Shown piece by piece: positions 21,501-32,885 of a DNA stretch of 64,000 bases. The notes under the pieces were generated by a model. The model saw only the letters and a program-made list of their open reading frames with translations, searched no databases and was not told the DNA's origin. Position numbers and translations under genes: made by a program. Each line of letters begins with the position of its first letter. The stretch's first letter is position 1. Source of the stretch: Durusdinium trenchii (Eukaryota > Sar > Dinophyceae > Suessiales > Symbiodiniaceae); NCBI GenBank assembly GCA_963970005.1, contig CAXAMN010021729.1:536858-600857 (forward strand), in the 5' to 3' direction.

Positions 21501-23800
21501 ATGTTTGCCAGAAATTGCTAGAGATTCTTGGCCGCAGAGGTAACCCCAAATGCCATGTACGGAACAGGCGAGAGAGCCCTGTGAGTATTCTTCATCACGA
21601 GGAAAGATCCAGCCCGACGACTCAGCGCAGAGCAGGAGCGACGAGTTGAGCGACCGGATGGACTGACAGATGCGCATGCTGAGATGCCTTTTTGACACTC
21701 CGTCGGAGAGGCCTTGCAGCATGCCTTTTTCATCAATCCCGATATGCCTACACCGTATGGTTTCTTGGCTGAAAATCCCTGGTTACCATATGTTGAGTGA
21801 AGCCGTTGGCGTTCAGGCAATACCAACACTGGTGTCCTGAATGGGCAAGTCTTTGAAGGCCTGGCAGCCTAGCAGACTTGACGAATTGGGTGTGATGAGT
21901 CGCCTTTCTTCGGGGGTTGTGTGCGGGAAGGCCTCAAGCAGTATGCCTCCTACAACAAATTGCGGCGGGCTTCGTTGCAGTTGTTAGCGCAGGAAGCGGA
22001 GTGGTCTGGATTAATTGTGAATGCTATGAAATGCCCTGCATGATTGGTGGGTGAACTTGTCACCTGCAGGAGCTCGGAGAGGAGCAAGTGCAGGACCATA
22101 GAGATTCCAATGGCAGCTTGGGCCGGTAGCTTGACCTGCCCCCAGAATCGCAAACAGACACAGCGGGTTTTGCATCCTTGAAGCTAGAATCTGGCCGTCA
22201 TTTTCAATGACCGGTTGAGCGGAGACCCCGAACCTCAACCACGAAGAGTCAACCTCTGCGAATGTACGTCTCCCAGGGCAGAGTCTGGCCGTGACGTCGC
22301 TCTGCATCTGCAGGAGCTGCGAGACGTGTTTCTGGCCATGGACTCAGGGGACGGTCAACTGGATGTGGAGGAGCTTCGAGAGGCCGCCCGAAAGGTAGCC
22401 TCTTGGTGCAGATCGTGGGTTGGGGGTTTAAGGTGGCCGCTTCTCAAAAAAGGTTGACACACACAACGCGCGTGTCTCTCTTTTTTTTTTGGGGGGGCTG
22501 GTGGATGAACAAGGAAAGTGCGAGGAGCTGACCAAGTTGGGGCAAGTGAAAGGAGACGAGAAGTACACTCCATTTTAACTAGGATCTGGATGTATCTGGC
22601 ACGGCTATTTTTGGCGCTGATCAACACCTTGGCACTCTCAGACTTGCCTTAGACTTCCGTCCCCCAGCTGGTTTTGCCTAGCTGACCTGAGATCCATCTA
22701 GATGCTGTTTTGATTGCGCATCTAATGTAGAGGAAGCACTTCAAATTAGTCCCAATGTGGCCGTCTTTGCACCAAAAAGGGGCAAGTGCTGAATGTTTAT
22801 GTGCATTTCACGAAGGAGCTGCTCCGAAGTGTTGCTCCGAAGGTTTTGTCATTTCCAATGCCAACTCCAATCTGAGGACTTCACCTTGAGCCCTGAAGAA
22901 GCTACTGAGTTGATTGCTGCCTTAGGCGGGCCGTCTTCCCAGATGGCTGGCTATCGGGAGACTCTTTGGTGGCACTGGAGAGAACATTTCATGCTCCTTG
23001 AAATTTTTTGCATGCCCTCTTGGGGCGTTTCTGTATTCATTGTCCACCCAGGTTCATTGCTGCTGCTGGCAGCAGCTGCTCGGAGTGTTTCCATGATGTA
23101 GTATGTAGAACTGTGGATCTGTTTGTAGTTTGGCGGTCGCAGCCACGCCATTGTGCTCAACGGTCGCACCTGGTTCAGCTGATGCTTTGAGGTCAAGTGC
23201 AGTATACCTTTGCGCAGCTGAAGCGCTGCTTTGAGAAGCTGAGCAACTTTGAGAAGTGGAAGGGCTCGGAAGTTTGTCAAGACGGTCGTGTGAGGGATCC
23301 AGACAGACCCCGCGGACATTGCAGTAGTAGTCAAATGATTCACAATGCCCTTGTCTCCTTTCGCTTGCGCAAGGTACTAGCGGTGTCATCCGCTTCCAGG
23401 ACATGCCACATCTTTTTTCTCATAGTATCTCAGAGTCGGAGTGGGAGGACATCATCAAGCATCCTGGCGCAAGTTCGGTGTGAGTTCCGCACGGCACGTC
23501 CTCTCCGCACCAGACACGATGCAAACGACCCGACGCAGTACTTCCAGTCTGCAAGGTCGACCCGTACAGCAGATCGTGAGGAGTCTCCGACGGCGAAATC
23601 CACAATTAGCCGTACGGAATGCAATGAGAGGGGGAGTCGTGATGTGGGAGCCATGAGAGTTTTTAAGAGAGGTCCATGGAGAACCGGCAAACACTTAGAG
23701 GGGATCCGCATGTCCAGAACCTAGGCCTGGACAAATTTATGTCCATGATGCAATGCCCACTTCAAGAGGGAGAGGCGCCGTGTGCCTGTCTTTGGCTTGC
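18549..23800 (+). CDS. calcium-dependent protein kinase (CDPK-like), many small exons
   Basis: This is a Ser/Thr kinase followed by EF-hand-like sequence, the layout of plant and alveolate CDPKs, which phosphorylate targets when calcium binds. Kinase landmarks in order: glycine loop AVGSGAFGRV, catalytic lysine in MRACK, VDTEIAILKVLNHPHVLQLY, KVYLITELCTGGDLL, catalytic loop HRDVKPDNVLF, LIDFGLAGFA, activation segment GTAFYMAPE, and FSIGAIMCEMLTGWHPFY. Subdomain XI is KDPARRLSAEQALQHAFF. The autoinhibitory junction (YNKLRRASLQLLAQELGEEQ) and EF-hand 1 follow. Exons placed: 18549-18650, 19031-19106, 19324-19376, 19550-19662, 19781-19797, 20060-20089, 20344-20424, 20803-20892, 21036-21128, 21214-21247, 21477-21522, 21602-21635, 21711-21740. 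The start codon, the exon linking the catalytic lysine to helix C, and the 3' end are not located. Confidence 0.85.
19781..19797 (+). other. 17-nt microexon of the kinase gene (catalytic loop start)
   Basis: GTGGGATTGTTCACCGG follows an AG acceptor and ends at a GA donor (GACAGC). With the flanking exons it encodes ...CHKR-GGIVHR-DVKPDN..., completing the HRD catalytic loop. Phases are 1 and 0, which fit 19550-19662 and 20060-20089 exactly. Confidence 0.7.
21931..22925 (+). other. kinase gene: junction domain and first EF-hand exons
   Basis: Exon 21931-about 21990 encodes LKQYASYNKLRRASLQLLAQ, typical of the CDPK autoinhibitory junction. Exon 22070-22093 (24 nt) gives ELGEEQVQ. Exon 22314-22394 gives ELRDVFLAMDSGDGQLDVEE, an EF-hand whose loop is one residue shorter than the usual D-x-D-G-D-G pattern, so calcium binding there may be lost or weak. 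Exon 22877-22925 gives DFTLSPEEATELIAALG, probably the helix leading to EF-hand 2. Confidence 0.7.
23190..23800 (+). other. probable 3' exons of the kinase gene (EF-hand region)
   Basis: Two coding-like stretches fit the end of a CDPK: ISESEWEDIIKHPGA near 23,428-23,472, and LDKFMSMMQ near 23,726-23,754 just after an AG acceptor, resembling the last EF-hand helix of the family. LKRCFEKLSNFEKW near 23,217 may belong too. Boundaries and stop codon are not certain. Confidence 0.4.
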
Positions 23801-26800
23801 AGGCAGTGCTGGCATCCTGGGCATTTCATTCTTGTATTCTCGTTAGGCAACCCTGCCGACCTCAAGCTCACCTTTGCATGTTCACGGGGAGGATCCCAAG
23901 CAAGCTGGCTCTCCTGTGAGACTTGGTTTATATAACTGTGCACAAGAATTTGGATTCCTCTTATGCTCCCTGCTGCCGAAGTTGAACATGATCAGAATGC
24001 CAGCCAAGCTCCGGCTTTTTACACAAGCCTGCAGGCTGAGTTGAAGAGTTGCAAGCGCAGTGAGAAACGGAGGTGATTCACGTGGTGTCTAGGGATGGTA
24101 TATATATATATACCACTAGCTACTAGCTAGGCAATCCTTTTGGGGAACGTGGTCCCATTGTGTTTTCTGTGAGATGTTGCTGGACGAAGTAACTACCTCA
24201 TCACATTGTTTGGTGGTGTCCATGTCGAGAGGGCGCCAAGAGGTGTTGAGATCCTGACAATTCAAGCGCAGCAAATACCAGCCTTTTGCAAGCCCAACGC
24301 CTTTGGTAGCTCCGCGGATGGCAAATGTTGCCAGGGACCACGTGCTTGTAGCGCATAACACATCAAAATTATCGTTGACTTCGCTGGAAGACGTCGTTCA
24401 ACGCCCCAGAAAGATGTCCTTACAGCTCGAGCGTAGTCCACACAACTATGTCGAAACTTGAGCAGTAGGTGTCACAGAACAATTGCATTACTGTGGGACA
24501 AGCTCACTGTGAGCTCGTGCAGAAGATGTAGAAGAAGTAGGTAGCTGGATATCCCTTCACCGAAACCGTCGGTGCAATCCGAAAGGTCGCCGGTGTTCGT
24601 TCCTCTCTGCCAGGTGCCCCAACAAGCCAAACATCCACCGACAAGCACAAAGAAAAGGTCGCCAATTGCAGCGGAAGAGCCCATCAATACACATTGCAAA
24701 GTGTGCAACGCACACTCCGGTGTTGCTTTCCTTCTCCGGTGTTGAGTGAACACTTGAACCATTGGACGATGGGGGTTGAATCAGGGGGTCTCGATGTTTG
24801 CGGTGTGTCTCATTTGAGCATGATGCTTGGACTGGACTTGAGCATGATGCAACGCCAAGGAAGTTCTGGCAGCGCATCGTGGCGACAATGAGTGATCTTT
24901 TGATTCAGGACAAGAAGATGCCAATGCAAATGCACCTTCTCAACCTTTCACCTTACCTCTAGAGACAGATATACGGAAAAGGAATAGACCGCCTGACAGA
25001 AGGTTTCTTGCGCTTGGCCATTGGTTGTTTGGTATGTGCAGCATCCTAGGTTGTACTGAGCCACTCTGCTGGCTCACTGAGTGACAGTGACTTAGTTCGG
25101 CATTTTTTTCAGCAGCTCAGCCCCTGGACCAGCCAAGCCTTTTGAGATGTCAAAGTTGTTATTGTTGAAGAGTTTTTGATGCATCGGAATTAGCAATCCT
25201 TTTGGCTGTCCGGATCCGAGCAACAGTTCACAGGATGCAGGAATCCATTTGTGTGGATTCACTGACCATGATGCAAAGGCTTAGGGCCCCTAAGCTGAAG
25301 GGGCAAACACCCAGGCTCAGTGAATATGTTCCTGTGAATTTGAGCCCGGGCTGCCACCACGATGAGCTGCCATTTTCCTCGCAAGCCAGGCCAGGAGGCC
25401 AGCTTTGCCGCCAAGCTGGCCTGAACCAGTCAGTCAATGCAAGTTCAAGTTATTGAGAGCAAGACGGAGGAATCGACATTGCCAGCTCCGGCATACTGAC
25501 GCACACATATACACAGGTGCATCTTGCCAGGCTGTTCCTATGAGTTTCAATTAGAGCTGGTTAGTCAGCCTGGCCTCAGCGACCATTCGGCAATGCTACG
25601 CCTTAGCTAGAGCACTTCTCAGCTTTGTTGCGTTGAGCTGTCAGACCGATGCAGACCAACCCTGTTCAACTCCACATGCCTAGTCGAACCGACGCAACAG
25701 AAGGCAAATCGGTCGGCTCAATTGTGACAAGGCCTTTGCCGAGCGAGCTTCCAAGGCTTACAGGCAATTGACTTTTGAGGTTTGCAGTGGGAGAGTCGAA
25801 GCCTGCTCCCACAGGAACAATCGTAGCATTCATGCTTTGGACTTGCTTGAAATCGACGGCTTTGGCTGAGTTCTGTGTTTGGAGAATTGCCATTGAAGAA
25901 AAGACTGGTTTGCTGCTGTTTTCTTGCAGGTCCTAGGCCGTCGGGTTGGAGTAATTCGATTCAGCTCTGTGCCAACTTTGGCTTAGGCGCTGATTAGGCA
26001 CTGAACCCTGCAAAATCGCAGGGCACCGGGCATGATAGGTCTCCAATCCTAGCTGAGAGCGGGAAGCATTGGATGCACAATTCTTGGATCATGTCCCAAA
26101 ATTGTAAGCTCTTCAAATTTGGCAGGTTTGTCTTTCGTGCCCGGAATTGATTTGCAAGGACGGCAGCCTGTGAATCCACCTGATACGACCTCTTCAGGTG
26201 GGAGGGGCTGCCTGATTTCCGACCTGGTCTGGGCGTTGTTGCTTCCAGCAGACCACCAGGACAGCCCTACAATGGCCCTACAACAGGGAGTTCTGCTGAA
26301 ATTGTCGCCTGGTTTCACGAGGCTTTGGGGCGTCTGGAGCTGATGCTTCTGAAAACACGCCGCAGAGTGGTCAAGACGTCCGCTTTGACGGGCTTCATGG
26401 GAAGTGTCAGGTTTTGAAGTGCATTCCGAGCTAGGTCGATTGGGTGCATTTCTTTTGTGGATTGAAGTTATAGACAGAATTGGAACAACGCACCAATTGC
26501 GCATGGCACAGGCTTGTCATTGGGTTCCTCATGCACGCTCGAAATGCGTCGAGTCTGGGCACGAGTTGCTAAGATCTCAGGTTTTTGGGGTCTGAGCAGC
26601 TTCAAGGCTTGATCGGCCTTGATCGGCCTGGACGATTTTCACAGCCACAAGGCCAAGTTGGGCGAGCCTCGCTTTGTGAGGAACCTCGCAGAGATGAGGT
26701 TCCTGCCCCACAGTCCATGCAGGAGACAATCAGAGGATGGATGAGGATCAGTTCTTCTCTGCCCACTCATGGAATGGACTTGCTATATGCAAAAGACTAT

Positions 26801-27427
26801 TTTATTGGAACACCCTGGTGACTCTTGTACTGGCACTGCTTAGATACAGGTTTCGAGTGCTTGGTGGCCTCAAGTGCCACGAAGCATCGTCCAGTGCGAC
26901 CAATAATGAAAAAAAGCACGTTCTTCCACCTGCTTGAACGAAATTGACTCCTAGCAGAACGCAGCCGAGCAGATGGAAGACTCCACTCTAGCAGAACGCA
27001 GCCCTAACTCCATGGCTCCTAGATGGAGGCACGACCACTCCTTCTGGATTTCGCGTGCTGAAGGGCCCAAGACAGACAGATAGACAGACAGACAGACACA
27101 GAGAGAGAGAGAGAGAACCGTGGATGGATGGATCGATAGATAGATACCAGAAATAGATAAATAGATGGATAGATGTACATGCACTCGTCAGATGTCAAGG
27201 ATGCCCATGGGAACAGAAGATGTGTTCAAACTATGGGGGTGTCTGCAATGCATGACAGTTTTGCTTGCATAAGATTGTGATGTGCATTCTCGGCCCAAGC
27301 CAGCGGGCAGAAAGAACATGGCCCACATTATCATCAGTTCAAAAGCCAGGCAGTCCAGCCATTCAGTGGACTTGGGCCAGCGCGGAAGCTAGCAGCTAGC
27401 CGTCAATTTGAAGCCGCTACATGACAA

Positions 27428-27458
<31 letters not shown>

Positions 27459-28400
27459 GGTAGGTATGCATTTAGCAATATATATATATACAATGTTTAA
27501 GAACTGGCTGCCTGTTCTTATTTATCGCCCGCGATGGGCATTATGACCTGATTGGCCGGCCGCTGGGCTGGGCTTTAAGAACGAACTCGCTGTGGCCAAC
27601 TTGTGCTTGTGCTCCTCCACCCTCCAATGTGTCTCTCATCAACCAAGCCCGCACCTTCCCCAATGGCTTGAGGTGTGCCAGGCTCCTTGAAGGATGCTTG
27701 GCATTCTGGAGAAGCTGAGCCCACAGGACTGGCCATGATCCATCCCTCCTTACCTGAATGGCGTCTCCTCAGTCAAGAGGGAGCAGAAATTTGAGAACAC
27801 CACACATATTGGAAAGTCACCCGTCCCTACAAAAAGGAGACTACTGAATACTACAGCAGGGGTGCACTGGAACCCTTTGGTGTTAGGATCTTGCCGCACT
27901 CGGCGTGCTGGCCCTTGCCCTTGTGACATGCCTAGTTCCTTGACTGCATGGGGTTGGCACCCAATGCTGACGTTGCATTTACGGAGGAAAGCAATCCGAT
28001 GGTGCCTCTCAGGTTTGTTTTCCTTGCTACTTGGCTTTCGTCGCATTGACCGGCTGTGGTCCCGCCAGGGTGCAAAGACACTTAGCTGAACGTGTGAGAA
28101 TCAAGTTAGACACTTTTGACATTCGATGGTCTGAGCTGCTGCCCGTTGTGATCTCAGGGCCACTTGGGCCTCTTGCAAGCTGAGGTGTTTGCTCGTACAT
28201 CCTGCGCTTGGCAAAGCGAAGGTCGAAGTTCAACTATCACAAGGCCTTTTTTACATAAAGTGCTTCCAAAATGATACAACAGTGACGGCTGAGTAGCACC
28301 AGCTCACTGACAATTAGCTATATAAATGATTGCCAGAATTCTTTTGGCTTGATTGCAAGCCATGGGTGGGGATTGAACCTGACAACATTGCGCCCCGCAG
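23801..28400 (+). other. gene-poor stretch between kinase and phosphatase genes
   Basis: I find no recognised gene. Contents include a perfect 18-bp TA palindrome at 24097-24114 (GGTATATATATATATACC), CAGA and GATA microsatellites at about 27,070-27,175, and CA/TA runs at about 27,428-27,490. The kinase 3' end or the phosphatase 5' exons may extend into either side. Confidence 0.45.
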
Positions 28401-29536
28401 ATTGACAATCATTTGTATCTTGGGAGCTGCTCAGAGTGGATTTCAGTATGCCCCACTTCAATGCTCGTTCCAGACATTCTAGCAGCTGCAACTTCGAGCA
28501 CATTGCAACCCAGCTCCTCTAAGGCTTGCCTAGGACAATGGAAGACTTGGAGGAATTGAAGTCCCTCGGGGTAGGAGCCATGGCTGCTCGGCCACAAAGA
28601 TGCCAGTGAAAGATTTACACATCGCTGGTGCAAGCTGCTGATATGCGTTGCAATGAATGAATTGAACACGTCAAATGGAAGAGTGCAGAAAGCAGTTGAC
28701 CAAGGTCACTCTGAATGAGGCTTGGGAGATGGAGCTCTCCAATAAATTCGTGAGGTGGGTCACACACCCACACACCCACACTTGGAGACAGTTGCAGGTT
28801 CCATAGCAAGCAAACCGCTTGGCGGGCATCTCCAATATCAAATGGGTATATTAATTAATGTAGTCTTCAGAGAACATTTTCTCTTGGAGAGACAATGATT
28901 CAACGTCTTCAGGGATAGCTGCGGCATTGAGCACTTGCACTTGCCAACCCCAGACTTCTTTGCGCCCAAGCAGGAGGATATCGAGGTGGGGCGTCGGATA
29001 GTCTTAAGCCCCCCTTGGCATTTGGTGGGCCACAGCCTAAAAAATCGCCTGAAGGATCCCAAACATTAGTTTTCTGCATCTTCCTCCCAAACCTGCTTTT
29101 TGCATGCTCTTGCTGTGAGGCTGCGGTCCACTTCATCACGGCCCACGTCCGAAAAGGCTGAGCAAAACAGCGGTGCCGGTGGTGACACACGGCAAGCTTC
29201 GGGCTTCGTCGACGCCAGGAATCGGTGTCTACGTCCACTGCAATGGTGGAAAGGGCCGCAGTGCGGTTTGTGTGATTTGCTTTCTGGCAAGTTTCTTGGT
29301 GACAAACATGTCTTGTTGGTTCAGACGATAACCCTACGTCCTATGTCTTTTTCATGGCCCTACGTCCTATGTACTAGGAAATCCTGTCCTGAGGCTTCAT
29401 GGACCTGAGCCCCGAATTGGCCTATGACCGGGTGATCTCCAAGCGTCGCATCATGGGGGTCTTCCCAGAACTGGTGGCCTTCGCTGGCTGGAAATCCAGC
29501 AGAGATCGGATGTTGGAGAAGATCGAGGGAACCTAA
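28401..29536 (+). CDS. PTPMT1-like dual-specificity phosphatase
   Basis: Seven small exons join in phase into a PTPMT1-family phosphatase; animal and plant relatives dephosphorylate phosphatidylglycerophosphate in mitochondria for cardiolipin synthesis. Exons: 28401-28435, 28534-28582, 28705-28751, 28913-28985, 29120-29156, 29219-29290, 29394-29536. Landmarks: IDNHLYLGS, EDLEELKSLGVGAMVTLNE, CGIEHLHLPTPDFFAP (aspartate likely the general acid) and AAVHFITAHVRKG. The P-loop is VHCNGGKGRSA, with the catalytic cysteine codon at 29239-29241, followed by SPELAYDRVISKRRIM and a TAA stop at 29534-29536. Donors are GT, GC, GA, GT, GC and GT. Upstream exon(s) with the start and any targeting peptide were not found. 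Substrate assignment follows the family and is not proved here. Confidence 0.8.
29332..29372 (+). repeat. 15-bp exact direct repeat inside a phosphatase intron
   Basis: CCCTACGTCCTATGT occurs at 29332-29346 and again at 29358-29372, within the 103-nt intron between the last two exons of the phosphatase gene. Confidence 0.85.
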
Positions 29537-31919
29537 GAGAGTCACAAAAAGGGGTCCTTCCGCCTTTCCTTTTTCCGTTTTGCGTTGTCTCTAAAGACTC
29601 TTGTAGTCAGCTTATGTCGGGTCCTTTGAATCCTCAGCACTTGGTCGGGATTGCCCCACTCACAGGAACCACTGATTCACGTCGTGTTCTTGTGTGCCCT
29701 GTCGAGGCACCGATGCGTGGAGTTTTGGGTCTGCATAAGCAGCCACTTGGTCATACACAGCCAAAAGCACCGCCACGTCTGATGTCACCGCCACGAGTGG
29801 TGACTCCGGTCGTTGACGCCTTTTTGTGCAAGTGAAACGCCCCCGCCTGGATCCAAGGTGGCGTGCCGTGAAGCGCTTCTGCCGTCGGGTTTCTAGGACT
29901 GGTGGCATGTTCGCCCATTTTTTAGCACGACAAAAGGCCAGTGCAACGTATGTCCCCCCGCTCTTGATGGGGACTTTTGCGAATCCCCCATGTCATTATG
30001 AAGGAACTGAATGAACATTGCTGTGAAAGACAGTGTTCTTAATCTTCGCCCTGCATTTTCTCAGGATGCCGAAGCGCTTTGAAGCCTTCGCCGAGGAGTC
30101 CCCGGTGTGTGACTTGTCCAAGAACCCCCAGCGACAGCTCGTGCTTCAATTGTGGTATAGAGATATAGGAATGTGCAAATGAAGCGGCTAGCCACCGAGC
30201 TTGGCCGCTGAGAACCTGCTCCTGGCATTGGGTTGTGTGCTCGCCTTTAGCTAACGGCTAAACTCTTGAGAGGGCGATGGAGAAGAAGATATAGGAATGG
30301 GACTGGGATCTTCATCACTCTAGCCGGTCTGTGGTTTAGGCCAATGACACCAGTTGCATTATCAGTGACCACCCGAGGTCAAGAAGTCACTGCAAAACCG
30401 CAAGAATTGGCCACAGCCGGCAAGCTCAGAGTATGCTTCGCAGCCCGTCCACGCGAACAAAGCCTGGAAGGATGCTTCTACTGTATATGTTTGTGACCCC
30501 TAAGACCTGGCGAACTCCTAAAGCAACTCTGTTCGGGTTTGACAAAAGATCGAGAGAGAGAGAGAGCTAGCAATAACAAGTCTGGATTAAGAAGCTTGTT
30601 GTTGGAAGTTTCGCTCTGGTTTCTCCTCAGTGCTCGACGAAGATTTACAGTACTATCGAAGTTATACTGACTTGGTGAGGTGCATGTAGCAGATAGCCTG
30701 CCCCATGATGAGCCGTCCTTGTCTCAGAACAACAAACGTCCGTTCCAACGGCTCAGCGGAGTTGCGAGCTTTGCGGCTTTGCCTGGACTTTTGGGACCAA
30801 GATGGTACCAACCTTGCTGAAAGCGGGATGGCTGGACACGTGGGAGATGGTGTTTTCAAGGTTTTACGCCATGACATCCTTCCAACTGTTGCACAAAGCT
30901 GTATATAACATGGCTTCACTTTTTGCGCGGTTTTCCTTCGAAGGCCACTTCCAAGAAAAGACGCGGAGCATGTTCCAGTTCCAGCTGCCTCAACAGGTGG
31001 GGCTTGCGTTGCAAGCTGCAAGCCGCCCATTGCAAGCCTCACAAACAATTGTCACGCTGCCTGCCAACAGAAAGTGAGGTTTGAATACTGAAGAGGGCAT
31101 GCTTGATTGCGCAGGTGAAGCAACCACTGATGGCTTGCCACCGGTCTGGCTCTCAGGGTTTAGTGACGACGGTGGAGCAATCCAGTTTTGTTCACGGGAG
31201 CGCCGGCCTTGGACCTTGGGCGAGGAGCTGCATGCGCCAGTACATGCACCCCCGCCTGCTTTGAACGTGCCTCCTGAGCCAACTCAGCCACCCTGTGTGG
31301 AGCACTAAGTCGGGATTCCAGTGCCATGCATTGGCACTCTCAGAGGAAGTCTTGAGCCGATCTTGAGTACTTCAGAGCCTGCAAACCAATGCTGTCCGAG
31401 AGGCTCAGTAATTACTCAAAATCAGCTCTGAAAAAGACATATACTAGACGACGAGTGGCCCGAAAGCATTTTTCATCACGTAGGAAGTCAGAGTGCGAGT
31501 TATCTGTTAAGTGTGCAGTGTGAAGTGTTAAGTCGAGTGAGTTGAGGTAGTGTGTGGGTTTCTGTGTGTGTATCTATGTCCGTGTGTATATAAGTCTGCG
31601 TATGTGTGTGTGTGTTCGTGTAAGTTAAGGCAGTGCGTGGGTGTTTGTGTGTGATGCGGCCTCCCAAACCCCCCACCGGCGGCCAAGCGGTGACAGCCCA
31701 GCTCATCGTCATGAGCATTTGAGCTGCTGGTAAGGGGAGAAGCAGCGTGCACGGCGCCAGGAAAAGCTCACGGAAAAAACGAACCGGAACGAGGACAGAA
31801 AAGTGCCGAGGCAGGTGCGCCAGAAGTGTCTCGAAGCAGTGACCTGTCAGAGGAGATGAACGAAGTAGCGCGCAGGCCTCCCAAACCCCCACTGGCGGCC
31901 AAGCGGTGACAGCTCCACA
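29537..31919 (+). other. stretch without an assigned gene
   Basis: One exon-like segment at about 30,065-30,105 follows an AG acceptor and reads MPKRFEAFAEESP before a GT donor. I cannot place it in a family. A weak open frame at 29614-29835 is unassigned. The remainder shows nothing recognisable. Confidence 0.35.
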
Positions 31920-32303
31920 GATTGCTCCGCGTACTCAACTTGTACTACCTAGTCGCCAGTTCTCATCTTCCAGCTCCCCGGCTACGCGTACTAAAGTTGT
32001 ACTACCAGTCATTGTACTACCAAGTCACCAGTTCTCATCTGGCCACTCCCCAGATACTCCGCGTACTACAGTTGTACTACAAAGTCGCCAGTGCTCATCT
32101 TCCATCTTCCTAGACACTCCGCGTACTCAAGTTGTACTACCCACTCGCCAGTTCTCATCTTCCCACTCCCCAGCTACTCCGCGTACTAAAGTTGTACTAC
32201 CAAGTCGCCAGTTCTCAGCTTCCAGCTCCCCAGCTACTCCGCGTACTGAAGTTGTGCCACGAAGTCGCCAGTTCTCAGCTTCCAGCTCCACAGCTTGCTC
32301 CGC
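31920..32303 (+). repeat. 60-bp tandem satellite
   Basis: About six copies of a unit containing CTCCGCGTACT...GTTGTACTAC...AGTCGCCAGTTCTCATCTTCC occur. The anchor phrase falls at 31951, 32023, 32083, 32143, 32203 and 32263, so the period is exactly 60 bp after one 72-bp unit caused by a 12-bp insertion. Because 60 is a multiple of three, a frame stays open through it; I do not regard this as a gene. Confidence 0.9.
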
Positions 32304-32326
32304 CGCTAAACCTATCGCACTCTGGC

Positions 32327-32885
32327 CTGCATTTCGTGCACTCGACACGCACGATCTCCGCAGAGGGTCGCGTGGTCATTTCACACTTCGCGCTCTCGCC
32401 TGCATTTCGCGCACTCGACACGCACGATCTCCGCAGAGGGTCGCGCGATCATTTCACACATCGCGCTCTCGCCTGCATTTCGGGCACTCGACACACACGA
32501 TCTCCGCAGAGGGTTGCGCGGTAATTTCACAAATTGCGCTCTCGCCTGCATTTCGCGCACTCGACACGCACGATCTCCGCAGAGGGTTGCGTGGGCAGCC
32601 GGCGAATCGCACTCTCGCCTGCATTTCGCGCACTCGACACGCACGATCTCCGCAGAGGGCTGCGCGCGCAGCCGGCAAATCGCACTCTCGCCTGCACTTC
32701 GCGCACTCGACACGCACGATCTCCGCAGAGGGTTGCGCGCGCAGCCGGCAAATCGCACTCTCGCCTGCTTTTCGCGCACTCGACACGCGCGATCTCCGCA
32801 GAGGGTTGCGCGCGCAGCCGGCAAATCGCACTCTCGCCTGCATTTCGCGCACTTGACACGCACGATCTCCGCAGAGGGTTGCACT
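32327..32885 (+). repeat. 73-bp tandem satellite
   Basis: Eight copies carry the core CACTCGACACGCACGATCTC followed by CGCAGAGGG. GATCTCCG falls at 32353, 32426, 32499, 32572, 32645, 32718, 32791 and 32864, an exact 73-bp period. It starts where the 60-bp array ends. Copies 5-8 share a GCGCGCGCAGCCGGC segment, while copies 1-3 have GGTCATTTCACA-like sequence instead, so two subtypes are ordered along the array. Confidence 0.95.

Noticed and set aside
31906-32856. 316-residue open frame
   Set aside because: It runs through the 60-bp and 73-bp satellites. Openness follows from the repeat period and lack of stop-containing words, and overlapping frames on both strands are equally open.
31920-32885. 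CRISPR-like array
   Set aside because: Units are contiguous tandem repeats with no unique spacers, in a eukaryotic context.
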